From assembly GCA_023460175.1 (NCBI GenBank), contig JAEWRC010000159.1, forward strand, positions 1 to 15,246: 15,246 nt of DNA, written 5' to 3'. The notes under the pieces are model-generated. The model saw nothing but the letters and a program-made list of their open reading frames with translations. It did not search any database and was not told where the DNA came from. Origin of the DNA: Actinomycetes bacterium. Lineage in GTDB: Bacteria; Actinomycetota; Actinomycetes; Mycobacteriales; Mycobacteriaceae. The translations under genes were made by a program, and so were the position numbers. This document shows, piece after piece, positions 6,210 to 12,824 of this stretch (within the stretch, counting starts at the first letter, position 1; each line of letters opens with the position of its first letter).

Positions 6210-6254
6210 GCCGTGAACCCGCGCTGCGGCGCGGCCCGTAAACTCAAGGACCCG

Positions 6255-7760
6255 ATGAGCACGAGCGATCAGGTGCGCGCGATCCTGGGCGGCACAATCC
6301 GCGCCTACCAGGGCGAACCCGCCTTCCAGCAGCGCCCGGACGTGTTCAACGAGCTCGACCGGATCGGGTGGCAGCTCAACCAGCCCATCCGCATCGCGTT
6401 GGCCGGAACGCTCAAGGCCGGCAAGTCGACGTTGGTCAACGCGCTGGTCGGGGAGAACATCGCCCCCACCGACGCCACCGAGGCCACCCGCATCGTCACC
6501 TGGTTCCGGCACGGCCCCACCCCGAAGGTCACCGCGAACTACTACGGCGGTCGGCGCGCCAACGTCCCGATCAGCCGGGACGCCGACGGCACCCCCGGGG
6601 GCGGCGGCCTGACCTTCGACCTCGCGGCCCAGGACCCCACCGAGGTCGCCGCCCTGGACGTGGAATGGCCGGCCGCCGAGCTGATCGACACCACCATCAT
6701 CGACACCCCGGGGACCTCGTCGCTGTCGCGCGACGTCTCCGAGCGCACGCTGCGGCTGCTGGTGCCCGAGGACGGTGTGCCGCGGGTGGACGCCGTGGTG
6801 TTCCTGCTGCGCACCCTCAACGCCGCGGACATCGCGCTGCTCAAGCAGATCGGCGAACTCGTCGGCGGCTCGGCGGGCGCGCTCGGGGTGATCGGGGTGG
6901 CGTCGCGGGCCGACGAGATCGGCGCGGGCCGAATCGACGCGATGCTCTCGGCCAAGGACGTCGCGCAGCGCTTCACCAGCGAGATGGACAAGACCGGCAT
7001 CTGCCAGGCCGTGGTGCCGGTGTCCGGGCTGCTGGCGTTGACCGCGCGCACGCTGCGGCAGAGCGAGTTCGTGGCGCTGGAAAAGCTCGCCGGGGTGGAC
7101 GCCGCCGAGCTCAACAAGGCCATGCTCAGCGTGGACCGGTTCGTCCGGGAGGACGAGTCGTTGCCCGTCGACGCCGCCACCCGGGCCGCGCTGCTCGACC
7201 GGTTCGGCATGTTCGGCATCCGCATCTCGATCGCGGTGCTGCGCTCCGGGATCACCGACTCGGTGGGCCTGGCCGACGAACTGCTGGAGCGCAGCGGCCT
7301 GGTGGCCCTGCGCGACGTCATCGATCAGCAGTTCGCGCAGCGTTCCGAGCTGCTCAAGGCCCACACCGCGATGCTGGCGCTGCGCCGGTTCGTCGAGGTG
7401 CACCCCATCCGGGCCACGCCGTACATCATCGCCGACATCGACCCGTTGCTGGCCGACACGCACGCGTTCGAGGAACTCCGTCTGCTCAGCCAACTACGTT
7501 CGCGGCCAACCACTTTGAATGACGACGAGATCGTGTCGCTGCGCCGCATCATCGGCGGCTCGGGCACCGACGCGGCCAGCCGGCTGGGGTTGACGCCCGA
7601 GGAGCCCTACGACGGGCCGCGGGCGGCGTTCGCCGCAGCCCAGCGGTGGCGGCGCCGGGCCGAACATCCGCTCAACGATCCGTTTACCACCCGCGCGTGC
7701 CGGGCGGCCGTGCGCAGCGCCGAGGCGCTGGTGGCGATGTTCGCCGCGCGGGGTTACTGA
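6255..7760 (+). CDS. iniC: IniC, dynamin-like GTPase partner of IniA
   Basis: This encodes 501 aa (about 493 in M. tuberculosis). ATG 6255 follows AAGGA (6246-6250) by 4 bases and gives the family start MSTSDQVRAIL; the upstream in-frame GTG at 6213 adds residues with no family match. GTPase motifs: G1 GTLKAGKST (51-59), Thr-rich switch PTDATEAT (71-78), G3 DTPG (150-153). The G4 position reads SRAD (217-220) rather than N/TKxD, so base recognition may be relaxed. A helical C-terminal half ends in the conserved DPFTTRACRAAVRSAEALVA block. There is no strong membrane segment, unlike IniA. Its role is inferred from the family: a cytosolic dynamin-like protein acting with IniA in the response to cell-wall damage. 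Its stop overlaps the convergent 212-aa gene by 7 bases. An own promoter is plausible because an antisense gene separates it from iniA. Confidence 0.94.
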   Translation: MSTSDQVRAILGGTIRAYQGEPAFQQRPDVFNELDRIGWQLNQPIRIALAGTLKAGKSTLVNALVGENIAPTDATEATRIVTWFRHGPTPKVTANYYGGRRANVPISRDADGTPGGGGLTFDLAAQDPTEVAALDVEWPAAELIDTTIIDTPGTSSLSRDVSERTLRLLVPEDGVPRVDAVVFLLRTLNAADIALLKQIGELVGGSAGALGVIGVASRADEIGAGRIDAMLSAKDVAQRFTSEMDKTGICQAVVPVSGLLALTARTLRQSEFVALEKLAGVDAAELNKAMLSVDRFVREDESLPVDAATRAALLDRFGMFGIRISIAVLRSGITDSVGLADELLERSGLVALRDVIDQQFAQRSELLKAHTAMLALRRFVEVHPIRATPYIIADIDPLLADTHAFEELRLLSQLRSRPTTLNDDEIVSLRRIIGGSGTDAASRLGLTPEEPYDGPRAAFAAAQRWRRRAEHPLNDPFTTRACRAAVRSAEALVAMFAARGY

Positions 7761-8392
7761 CCGTCCCCGCCGCCCGGCCGCGGGAACAGCGTCGGCAGGG
7801 TGGGGCGGGTCCACGTCGGACGCACCGTCTCGGTCTCGGTGACCGTCTCGGTCGGCGGGGCCTCGGTGGTGGTCGTGGTCTCCGTCGGTTCTTCGATGGT
7901 GGTGGTCGGTTCCTCGGTGGTGGTCTCCGGGGGCGGCGCCTCGGTGGGCGTCTGGGTGATCGTCACGGTCTCGTCGGGCACCGGGGCCGGGGCGGGCACC
8001 TGCGGGTCGCCCGTCTCGGTCGGTGCCTCGGTGGTGGTGGTCGTCGTCGTGGTGGTGGTGGTCTCGCCGGTCGGGGTCGACGAACCGCCGGCCAGTTGCA
8101 CGATGGCGTAGATGGCCAGCGCCAGGATCACCGCGGCCAGCGCGCCGAGGGCCACCAGGGCGCCGGGCTTGCGGTACCAGGGCGTCGGCGGCTCGGGCGG
8201 CGCGGCGTAACCGGTCTGGTAGTCGTCCGGGTATCCGGACTGGTAGCCGCCGGTCTGATAGCCGTAGTCGGCGGGCGGCTGGTGCTGCTCGGGCGGGACC
8301 TCGCTGTAGGCCTGTCCGCCGGTGCCGCCGCCGTAGTTGGCGGCCTGGGTGGGGTCGCTGTAGAACTCGTCAGAATTGTCGTTGCGGGCCAC
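7754..8392 (-). CDS. Single-pass membrane protein with Tyr/Gly-rich N-terminus and Thr-rich tail
   Basis: This encodes 212 aa from GTG 8392. The cytoplasmic N-terminus (1-70) is rich in Tyr, Gly, Gln and Pro (YGYQTGGYQSGYPDDYQTGY at 43-62). PWYRKP (71-76) precedes one helix (about 77-100). The external tail starts with eleven consecutive Thr (111-121), continues as Thr/Glu/Pro repeats, and ends RPTLPTLFPRPGGGDGQ. The juxtamembrane motif, Thr tail and TLFP ending match the 161-aa protein between iniA and iniC, which indicates paralogy. The gene converges on iniC with a 7-base overlap and lies 26 bases downstream of the oxidoreductase gene, but has its own -10 box. No known function; a surface or cell-wall-spanning role is inferred. 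Low complexity makes homology assignment hard. Confidence 0.84.
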   Translation of the reverse strand: MARNDNSDEFYSDPTQAANYGGGTGGQAYSEVPPEQHQPPADYGYQTGGYQSGYPDDYQTGYAAPPEPPTPWYRKPGALVALGALAAVILALAIYAIVQLAGGSSTPTGETTTTTTTTTTTEAPTETGDPQVPAPAPVPDETVTITQTPTEAPPPETTTEEPTTTIEEPTETTTTTEAPPTETVTETETVRPTWTRPTLPTLFPRPGGGDGQ

Positions 8393-8400
8393 GGGCTCCG

Positions 8401-8406
8401 ATAGTA
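8401..8406 (-). promoter_or_regulatory. -10 box of the 212-aa membrane protein gene
   Basis: On the minus strand TACTAT is followed by CGGAGCCC and the GTG start codon, giving a probable leaderless transcript. The block is nearly identical to that of the 161-aa paralogue (TAGTAT, CGGCGCCC, GTG). Confidence 0.65.
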
Positions 8407-8418
8407 ACGCGCAATCGC

Positions 8419-9351
8419 TCAGCGCAGCTGCGCGGCGACACCGTCGGCAAACAACGCCAGATGATCCAGATCGGCCAGATCGAGCACCTGCAGGTACACC
8501 CGGGTCACCCCGGCCTCGGCGAACGGGCCCAGCCGGTCGACGATCTCGTTCGGCGTGCCCACCAGCGGGGTGTTGGTGCGCAGTTCGTCGAGCTTGCGGC
8601 CGATCGCGTCGGCGCGGCGGGCCACCTCGGCGTCATCGCGGCCGGCGGCCAGCACGAAACACGCCGAGTACGTCATCGAGTCCGCCGCGCGCCCGGCGGC
8701 GGCCACGGCTTCGGCGACCCGGGCGTACTGGGTCTTGACGACCTCCAGCGAATCGAACGGGACGTTGAACTCCGTGGCGTGTTTGGCCGCCAGCGCGGGG
8801 GTGCGCTTGGCCCCGGTGCCGCCGATGATGATCGGTGGGTGCGGCGCCTGGGCCGGCTTGGGCAGCGCCGGCGAGTCCGCCAGCGTGTAGTGCGAGCCGG
8901 CGTAGTCGAACTTCTGGCCGGTCGGCGTGGTCCAGAGCCCGGTGAGGATGTCGAGCTGTTCCGCGAGCAGGTCGAAGCGTTCCCGCAGCGGCGGGAACGG
9001 GATCCCGTAGGCGGTGTGTTCGGGCTCGTACCAGCCGGTGCCCAGTCCCAGCTCGATGCGGCCGCCGCTCATCTCGTCGACCTGGGCCACCGAGATGGCC
9101 AGCGGCCCGGGGTAGCGGAAGGTGGCCGAACTCACCATGGTGCCCAGCCGGATGGTGTCGGTCTCGCGCGCCAGGCCGGCCAGCGTCACCCAGGAGTCGG
9201 AGGGGCCGGGCAGGCCGTCACCGCTCATCGCGACGTAGTGGTCGGATCGGAAGAAGGCCGAATATCCAAGGGACTCTGCGGCTTTGGCGACCGTGAGCTG
9301 ATCGGCGTAACTGGCACCCTGCTGGGGTTCGATGAATACGCGGAAATCCAT
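8419..9351 (-). CDS. LLM-class (luciferase-like) F420-dependent oxidoreductase
   Basis: This encodes 310 aa, typical for the family. ATG 9351 is preceded by GGAAG at a spacing of 3-4 bases and gives a clean start, MDFRVFIEPQQG. The TIM-barrel signatures are SDH (36-38), LGTMVSSATFRYPGPLA (69-85), GGRIELGLGTGW (96-107) and IIIGGTGAKRTPALAAKHA. Members use deazaflavin F420, abundant in mycobacteria, or FMN to transfer hydride to varied substrates; the substrate here cannot be read from sequence. It resembles the TIGR03560 / Rv1855c-type group, but I am not certain of the subfamily. The gene lies 19 bases downstream of the lpqJ-like gene on the same strand, so the two are probably co-transcribed. 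It is absent from the corresponding place in M. tuberculosis, as far as I recall. Confidence 0.9.
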   Translation of the reverse strand: MDFRVFIEPQQGASYADQLTVAKAAESLGYSAFFRSDHYVAMSGDGLPGPSDSWVTLAGLARETDTIRLGTMVSSATFRYPGPLAISVAQVDEMSGGRIELGLGTGWYEPEHTAYGIPFPPLRERFDLLAEQLDILTGLWTTPTGQKFDYAGSHYTLADSPALPKPAQAPHPPIIIGGTGAKRTPALAAKHATEFNVPFDSLEVVKTQYARVAEAVAAAGRAADSMTYSACFVLAAGRDDAEVARRADAIGRKLDELRTNTPLVGTPNEIVDRLGPFAEAGVTRVYLQVLDLADLDHLALFADGVAAQLR

Positions 9352-9370
9352 GTCTTCCAGCGTAGGCGGG

Positions 9371-9928
9371 TCAGAAGGTCTCGACGCCTTCGACCGCGAC
9401 GAACATCCCGTGCCCGGTGGCCTGGTTGGTGAACCGGGTGCCCTCGGGGCTCGCGGCGATGTTCCAGCCCTGGGCGGTGTAGTCGCGGTAGTCCAGCGTG
9501 ACGGCCGGGATGTTGCCCAGGTTGCCCAGGATCCAGCGCACCGAACCCGACGAGGTGACGTTGACGCCGTTGGCCGGGTGGCCGTCGACGTCGGGGGAGT
9601 TCTCGAACTGGGACTCGCAGCCCACGGCCTCGGTGTTGAGCTGGCAGCGGGTCTTGCCGGACTTGGTCTGGACGAAGACGTAGCCCTGCGCATTTGCCGG
9701 CAGGGTCTCGGCGCCCGACGGCGGCGCGGCCGTGGCGGTCGGCCCGGGAGCCGGGGTCGAGGTGGTTGGCGACGGCGGGGTGACCGGCGGGCGGCTGGTG
9801 GGGAACTCCGGTTCGGCGTGGGTCCCGCAGCCCGGGCAGGCGGGTTCGCCGTCGGTCACGTTGCTGCAGCTCACCAGCGCGAACGTGGCGACCAGCGCGG
9901 TGCCGGCCAGCGCCAGCCTGAAATGCAT
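9371..9928 (-). CDS. lpqJ: LpqJ-like lipoprotein
   Basis: This encodes 185 aa, the expected length for LpqJ (Rv0344c), and it occupies the equivalent place downstream of iniC on the opposite strand. The signal peptide MHFRLALAGTALVATFALVS ends in a lipobox with the lipidated Cys at 21 (LVSC). The mature protein begins with a short stretch carrying CPGC (31-34), then a Pro/Thr/Ser linker (about 43-72), then a globular domain (about 76-185) with two further Cys in TRCQLNTEAVGCES that probably form a disulfide. It should be anchored on the outer face of the inner membrane or in the envelope. Function unknown. ATG 9928 is preferred over upstream starts because it begins the signal peptide and is exactly placed for a leaderless transcript from TACGGT (9940-9935). 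Confidence 0.88.
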   Translation of the reverse strand: MHFRLALAGTALVATFALVSCSNVTDGEPACPGCGTHAEPEFPTSRPPVTPPSPTTSTPAPGPTATAAPPSGAETLPANAQGYVFVQTKSGKTRCQLNTEAVGCESQFENSPDVDGHPANGVNVTSSGSVRWILGNLGNIPAVTLDYRDYTAQGWNIAASPEGTRFTNQATGHGMFVAVEGVETF

Positions 9929-9934
9929 GGGCTC

Positions 9935-9940
9935 ACCGTA
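9935..9940 (-). promoter_or_regulatory. -10 box of lpqJ, leaderless
   Basis: TACGGT on the minus strand is followed by six bases and then the lpqJ ATG, so transcription should begin at or next to the start codon. No ribosome-binding site precedes the ATG, consistent with leaderless translation. Confidence 0.6.
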
Positions 9941-9951
9941 CCCGGGGTGGT

Positions 9952-9968
9952 ACAGGAGTTGAACCTGT
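9952..9968 (-). other. tRNA T-arm-like sequence (possible remnant)
   Basis: On the minus strand a 5-bp stem, ACAGG/CCTGT, closes the 7-base loop TTCAACT. It matches the tRNA B-box consensus GGTTCRANYCC completely and is followed by ACCACCC, the right length for an acceptor 3' strand. No matching GGGTGGT acceptor 5' strand or convincing anticodon arm is found within 90 bases, so it is not an intact tRNA. It may be a tRNA 3'-end remnant of the kind left by integrative elements, or chance. Confidence 0.3.
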
Positions 9969-10001
9969 GACTGATGATGGTTACGAAGCCGTAGCCGCGG
10001 A

Positions 10002-10007
10002 TATGAT
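10002..10007 (+). promoter_or_regulatory. -10 box of the DUF488 gene, leaderless
   Basis: TATGAT is a near-ideal mycobacterial -10 box. Five bases separate it from ATG 10013, and there is no ribosome-binding site, so the transcript should start at the ATG. Confidence 0.7.
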
Positions 10008-10012
10008 GCGCC

Positions 10013-10552
10013 ATGGGCTGGACCAAGGACACGATCTTCACGGTGGGGCACTCGACGCTGGCCCCGGACGAGTTCGTCGAGTTGCTGAACAGCTACGAGA
10101 TCAAGCGGTTGGCCGACATCCGGACCATCCCGCGCTCCCGGCACAACCCGCAGTTCAACGCCGACGAGCTGGCGCAGACCCTGCCGGCGGCCGGCATCGA
10201 ATACGTGCCGACGCCCACGCTGGGCGGGCTGCGGCACGCCCGCAAGGACTCACCCAACAGCGCCTGGCGCAACAAGAGCTTCCGCGGCTACGCCGACTAC
10301 ATGCAGACCCCCGAATTCGCCCGCGCCGTCGAGGAACTCATCGCCGGGGCGGCCTCGGGCCGCACCGCCATCATGTGCGCCGAGGCGGTGCCGTGGCGCT
10401 GTCACCGCTCGCTGGTGGCCGATGCGCTCGGGGTGCGCGGCGTTCCGGTGGTCGAGATCATGTCGAAGACCAGCTCCCGGATGCACCAGCTGACGTCCTT
10501 CGCCCGGGTCGACGGCACCCGGGTCACCTATCCGCCCGAGGACGAATCCTGA
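10013..10552 (+). CDS. DUF488 family protein
   Basis: This encodes 179 aa, typical in length. DUF488 hallmarks are visible: FTVGHSTL (9-16), LADIRTIPRSR (33-43), the GIEYVPTPTLGGLR block (61-74), FRGYADYM (90-97), and the paired Cys motif MCAEAVPWRCHR (121-132) with Cys122 and Cys130. Family members are small cytosolic proteins, sometimes linked to nucleic-acid or redox contexts, but no activity is firmly established. The start is set by the -10 box five bases upstream. The gene diverges from lpqJ and converges on the carotenoid oxygenase gene with a 12-base gap. No operon partner on its strand. Confidence 0.9.
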   Translation: MGWTKDTIFTVGHSTLAPDEFVELLNSYEIKRLADIRTIPRSRHNPQFNADELAQTLPAAGIEYVPTPTLGGLRHARKDSPNSAWRNKSFRGYADYMQTPEFARAVEELIAGAASGRTAIMCAEAVPWRCHRSLVADALGVRGVPVVEIMSKTSSRMHQLTSFARVDGTRVTYPPEDES

Positions 10553-10564
10553 AGTGCAGCAGGG

Positions 10565-12145
10565 TCAGTGCGCGGCGATGCGACCGGTGAAGGCCCCGTG
10601 GTAGCTCATCGGTAGATGGAACGGCAGCCAGGCCTCGGCGATCGGCCCGGCGTCGAGGTGGCGGGCGTCGAAGATCATCAGCCGGCTGCGGTGCTCGGCC
10701 GCGTCGTAACCGAGGGTCAGCACCCAGCCGTCGTCCTCGGCGCTGGTGCGGCTACGCGGCACGAACGTGGGCTCGAGCAGGATGTTGTGCGGCGGGCGGT
10801 ACTGCTGGGTGGCGCCGGTCCGGTGATCGATGCGGGCGATCCCGGTGCCGCTGCTCTGGCCGCTGCGCTGCACCGTGACATAGCTGATGTCGTGGCGCTG
10901 GGTGGACCGGCGCTGGTCGAATTGCGGGAAGTCGGCGGGTAATTCGGCGGCGACCTCCTCGGTGACCCGCCCGCCGGCGCTGATCCGCAGCCGGGTGAGG
11001 CGACCGGCGTCGCGCTGCTGTGCGGGCGACAGGCCGTCGTAGAGCGCGTCGATGCCGAGGCGGGTATCGATGCCGAAACGGTGCAGTCCGGGCAGGGTCT
11101 CCAGCGACCACCGGGACAGCTCCACTACGACGTCGTCGCCGTCGTCGAAGGCGTTGGTGTAGTGCCAGCTGAAGAACGGGTCGGTCTCGACGACACGCAC
11201 CTTGTCGCCGATGCGGGGAGCGAGCACCAGGTAGGTGGGCTCGCCCTCGAACAGTTTCAGCGAATCCCACATGGACCTCGCGCCCAGGAGGAACTCCGCC
11301 GGGCGGATCCGGTACGGCGCGACGCAGAAGATGCCGTAGCGGGCGGTCAGCGCCATGTCGTGGACGATCGGAAAGCTGGTCTGACCCGGCAGCGGCACCG
11401 ACCGCAGATAGCGGGTGCGCCCGGTCCGGTTGTCCGTCTCGTACATTCGCAGCTTGATCCGCGGGATCGCCTCGCCGGCAAGTTCTTTGAGCCGCCGCCT
11501 GCGTTCCTGTGGCGTGCGGGCGCCGCGGATCCACCGCGGATCGATCCGCGGGTAGTACGGATCGAACCCGAAGTTGACGCTGGTGTTGTTCACCGGGTCG
11601 TGGGTGTAGTGCGCTGAGAAGGCGCCGGCCGGACCCCGCAGGGCGCCGTCCAGGCTGCACATACCGAGCGTGTCGAGGGTGTCCAGGTCCATCCGGTGCG
11701 GTCGGCCACCCTCGTGCAGCGCGAGCAGCGAATCGGGTTCCAGCATGACGCTGGTGTTCGCGGTGTTGGCGGGCAACCGGCCGATGTTCGCCAGCGGCCC
11801 GCCGGGGCGCTGCTGCGTGACCCCGCGCTGAACCATGGCGCCGGCCGCGGTGGTCTTGCGGTAGTGGTCGGTGCGCACGAATCGGTTGCGGAAGTGCACG
11901 CCGCGCCCGTCCAGGATGAAGGCGCTGATCATCCCGTCGACGTCGAAGATGCTGTCGACCTGCGAGGTGCCGATCTGCCAGCGGCCCGACCCGTTGCGGT
12001 AGAGCGTGCCGGTGAGGTCCGGGGGCAGGGATCCGGTGATCTCGGTGATCGGCAGGTCGTGTTCGCCGTCCACGCTGTCGAAGAACCGGGGAGGCCAGGT
12101 GGGGCCGCTGACTCCAGCAACTGACGCGCTGTCGGTTTCGGTCAT
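10565..12145 (-). CDS. Carotenoid cleavage oxygenase (RPE65/CCO family)
   Basis: This encodes 526 aa. These enzymes cleave conjugated double bases-free polyene chains at one C=C bond with O2 and a non-haem Fe(II) held by four His. Candidate ligands are all present: His179 (SAHYTHDP), His262 (IVHDMALT), His328 (WHYTNAFDD) and His516 (SYHGAF). GSLPPDLTGTLYRNGSGRW (38-56) is the family N-terminal signature. It is probably cytosolic or membrane-associated, producing apocarotenoid aldehydes. It is likely related to M. tuberculosis Rv0654, which also lies beside a tetR-type gene. The tetR gene ends 33 bases upstream on the same strand. A palindrome covers the start codon and a second lies just inside the coding region, so repression by the TetR protein is likely. 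No ribosome-binding site is evident at ATG 12145. Confidence 0.94.
   Translation of the reverse strand: MTETDSASVAGVSGPTWPPRFFDSVDGEHDLPITEITGSLPPDLTGTLYRNGSGRWQIGTSQVDSIFDVDGMISAFILDGRGVHFRNRFVRTDHYRKTTAAGAMVQRGVTQQRPGGPLANIGRLPANTANTSVMLEPDSLLALHEGGRPHRMDLDTLDTLGMCSLDGALRGPAGAFSAHYTHDPVNNTSVNFGFDPYYPRIDPRWIRGARTPQERRRRLKELAGEAIPRIKLRMYETDNRTGRTRYLRSVPLPGQTSFPIVHDMALTARYGIFCVAPYRIRPAEFLLGARSMWDSLKLFEGEPTYLVLAPRIGDKVRVVETDPFFSWHYTNAFDDGDDVVVELSRWSLETLPGLHRFGIDTRLGIDALYDGLSPAQQRDAGRLTRLRISAGGRVTEEVAAELPADFPQFDQRRSTQRHDISYVTVQRSGQSSGTGIARIDHRTGATQQYRPPHNILLEPTFVPRSRTSAEDDGWVLTLGYDAAEHRSRLMIFDARHLDAGPIAEAWLPFHLPMSYHGAFTGRIAAH
12119..12137. promoter_or_regulatory. Candidate TetR operator O2, inside the carotenoid oxygenase 5' coding region
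   Basis: On the minus strand this is AACCGACAGCGCGTCAGTT, with the form AACNGAC-N5-GTCNGTT. It has the same half-sites and spacing as the 19-bp element centred 27 bases away at the start codon. It falls at codons 3-9 of the oxygenase gene. Operator function is inferred from symmetry, repetition and the adjacent TetR gene. Confidence 0.65.
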
Positions 12146-12166
12146 AACAGACAGCGTGTCAGTTAT
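12144..12166. promoter_or_regulatory. Candidate TetR operator O1 at the carotenoid oxygenase start
   Basis: A near-perfect 23-bp palindrome has arms ATAAC-N-GACA and TGTC-N-GTTAT. Its 19-bp core on the minus strand is AACTGACACGCTGTCTGTT (12164-12146). It overlaps the start codon and the whole expected initiation region of the oxygenase, so a bound repressor would block transcription. The same box is repeated at 12119-12137. Confidence 0.75.
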
Positions 12167-12178
12167 GGGCGGTCCGCG

Positions 12179-12808
12179 TCAAGGGGTGGATTTCGCGGCG
12201 GCGTACAACGGCAATCGGGCACCGCCCTCCCAGCACATGACGGTCAAGTGCTCGACGAGTTCGGGCCGCGACATGGTGCCGGTGCGCTGCCACCACGCGC
12301 TCGCCACCGCGACGGCGCCGATCATCGCGTGCGCCCACGGCGCGGCGGCCGCCGGATTCGAGTGTTCGGCAGCCAGATTCGCCGCCAACATCTGCTCGGT
12401 GATGGCGGCGAGCTGGTCGAAAAGGCCGTCGGCCTGCTCGCCGGCCAGGGGCTGAGCGCCGAGCGCGCGGTACAGGTTCGGCTCGTCCTCGACCCACTCG
12501 CAGACGGCGTCGATGAAGGTCGACAGCCGCTGTCGTTCGCTGGCGTCCTCGGGGACGCGGGCGGCGACGGTGGTGAGGATGGCGGCGGCGTGCCGACCGC
12601 TCAGCGCCGCGAACAGCGCAGCCCGGTTCGGGAAGATCGCATAGACCACCGACCGGGCGAAGCCGGCCTGTTCGGCGACCTCGCGCAGGCCCACCCGCGG
12701 TCCGCCGGTCCGGATCGCGCGCTCGGCGGCATCGAGCAACTCCTCGCGGCGCACGGCCGCATCCACTCCCGGCCCGGCCGGTCGTCCCGGACGTCGACGC
12801 GCACTCAT
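12179..12808 (-). CDS. TetR family transcriptional regulator
   Basis: This encodes 209 aa, usual for the family. The N-terminal DNA-binding domain spans about 20-66: REELLDAAERAIRTGG, the helix-turn-helix VGLREVAEQAGFARSVVYAIFPNRAALFAAL (39-69), with an Arg-rich extension before it. The C-terminal helical ligand/dimer domain (about 80-205) contains Trp-rich patches that could line a pocket for a hydrophobic ligand. It lies between the nitrilase-like gene (16 bases upstream) and the carotenoid oxygenase (33 bases downstream), all on one strand. It has its own leaderless -10 box. The matching palindromes at the oxygenase start are its most likely targets, so an apocarotenoid or related lipid is a plausible inducer by inference. 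No operator copy is seen at its own promoter. Confidence 0.92.
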   Translation of the reverse strand: MSARRRPGRPAGPGVDAAVRREELLDAAERAIRTGGPRVGLREVAEQAGFARSVVYAIFPNRAALFAALSGRHAAAILTTVAARVPEDASERQRLSTFIDAVCEWVEDEPNLYRALGAQPLAGEQADGLFDQLAAITEQMLAANLAAEHSNPAAAAPWAHAMIGAVAVASAWWQRTGTMSRPELVEHLTVMCWEGGARLPLYAAAKSTP

Positions 12809-12814
12809 TGCTCG

Positions 12815-12820
12815 ATAGTA
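12815..12820 (-). promoter_or_regulatory. -10 box of the tetR gene, leaderless
   Basis: TACTAT on the minus strand lies six bases before ATG 12808, in the 16-base gap after the nitrilase-like gene. There is no ribosome-binding site. The regulator can therefore be expressed independently of the upstream genes. Confidence 0.6.
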
Positions 12821-12824
12821 GAAG

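Noticed and set aside
6239..6244. TAAACT as the iniC -10 box
   Set aside because: It would place the transcript start after the AAGGA ribosome-binding site that supports ATG 6255, so the evidence conflicts; not listed as a promoter.
6213..6254. Upstream GTG start for IniC
   Set aside because: The added residues do not match the family, and ATG 6255 has AAGGA 4 bases upstream.
6207..7493. Minus-strand open frame of 428 codons opposite iniC
   Set aside because: Antisense shadow; the plus strand encodes IniC with clear GTPase motifs.
8023..9432. Plus-strand open frame of 469 codons opposite the oxidoreductase gene
   Set aside because: Trp/Arg-rich shadow of Thr-codon repeats and of the LLM oxidoreductase; no plausible protein features.
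9929..10012. A complete tRNA gene on the minus strand
   Set aside because: Only a T-arm and a possible acceptor 3' strand are present; no acceptor 5' strand, D-arm or sound anticodon arm could be folded.
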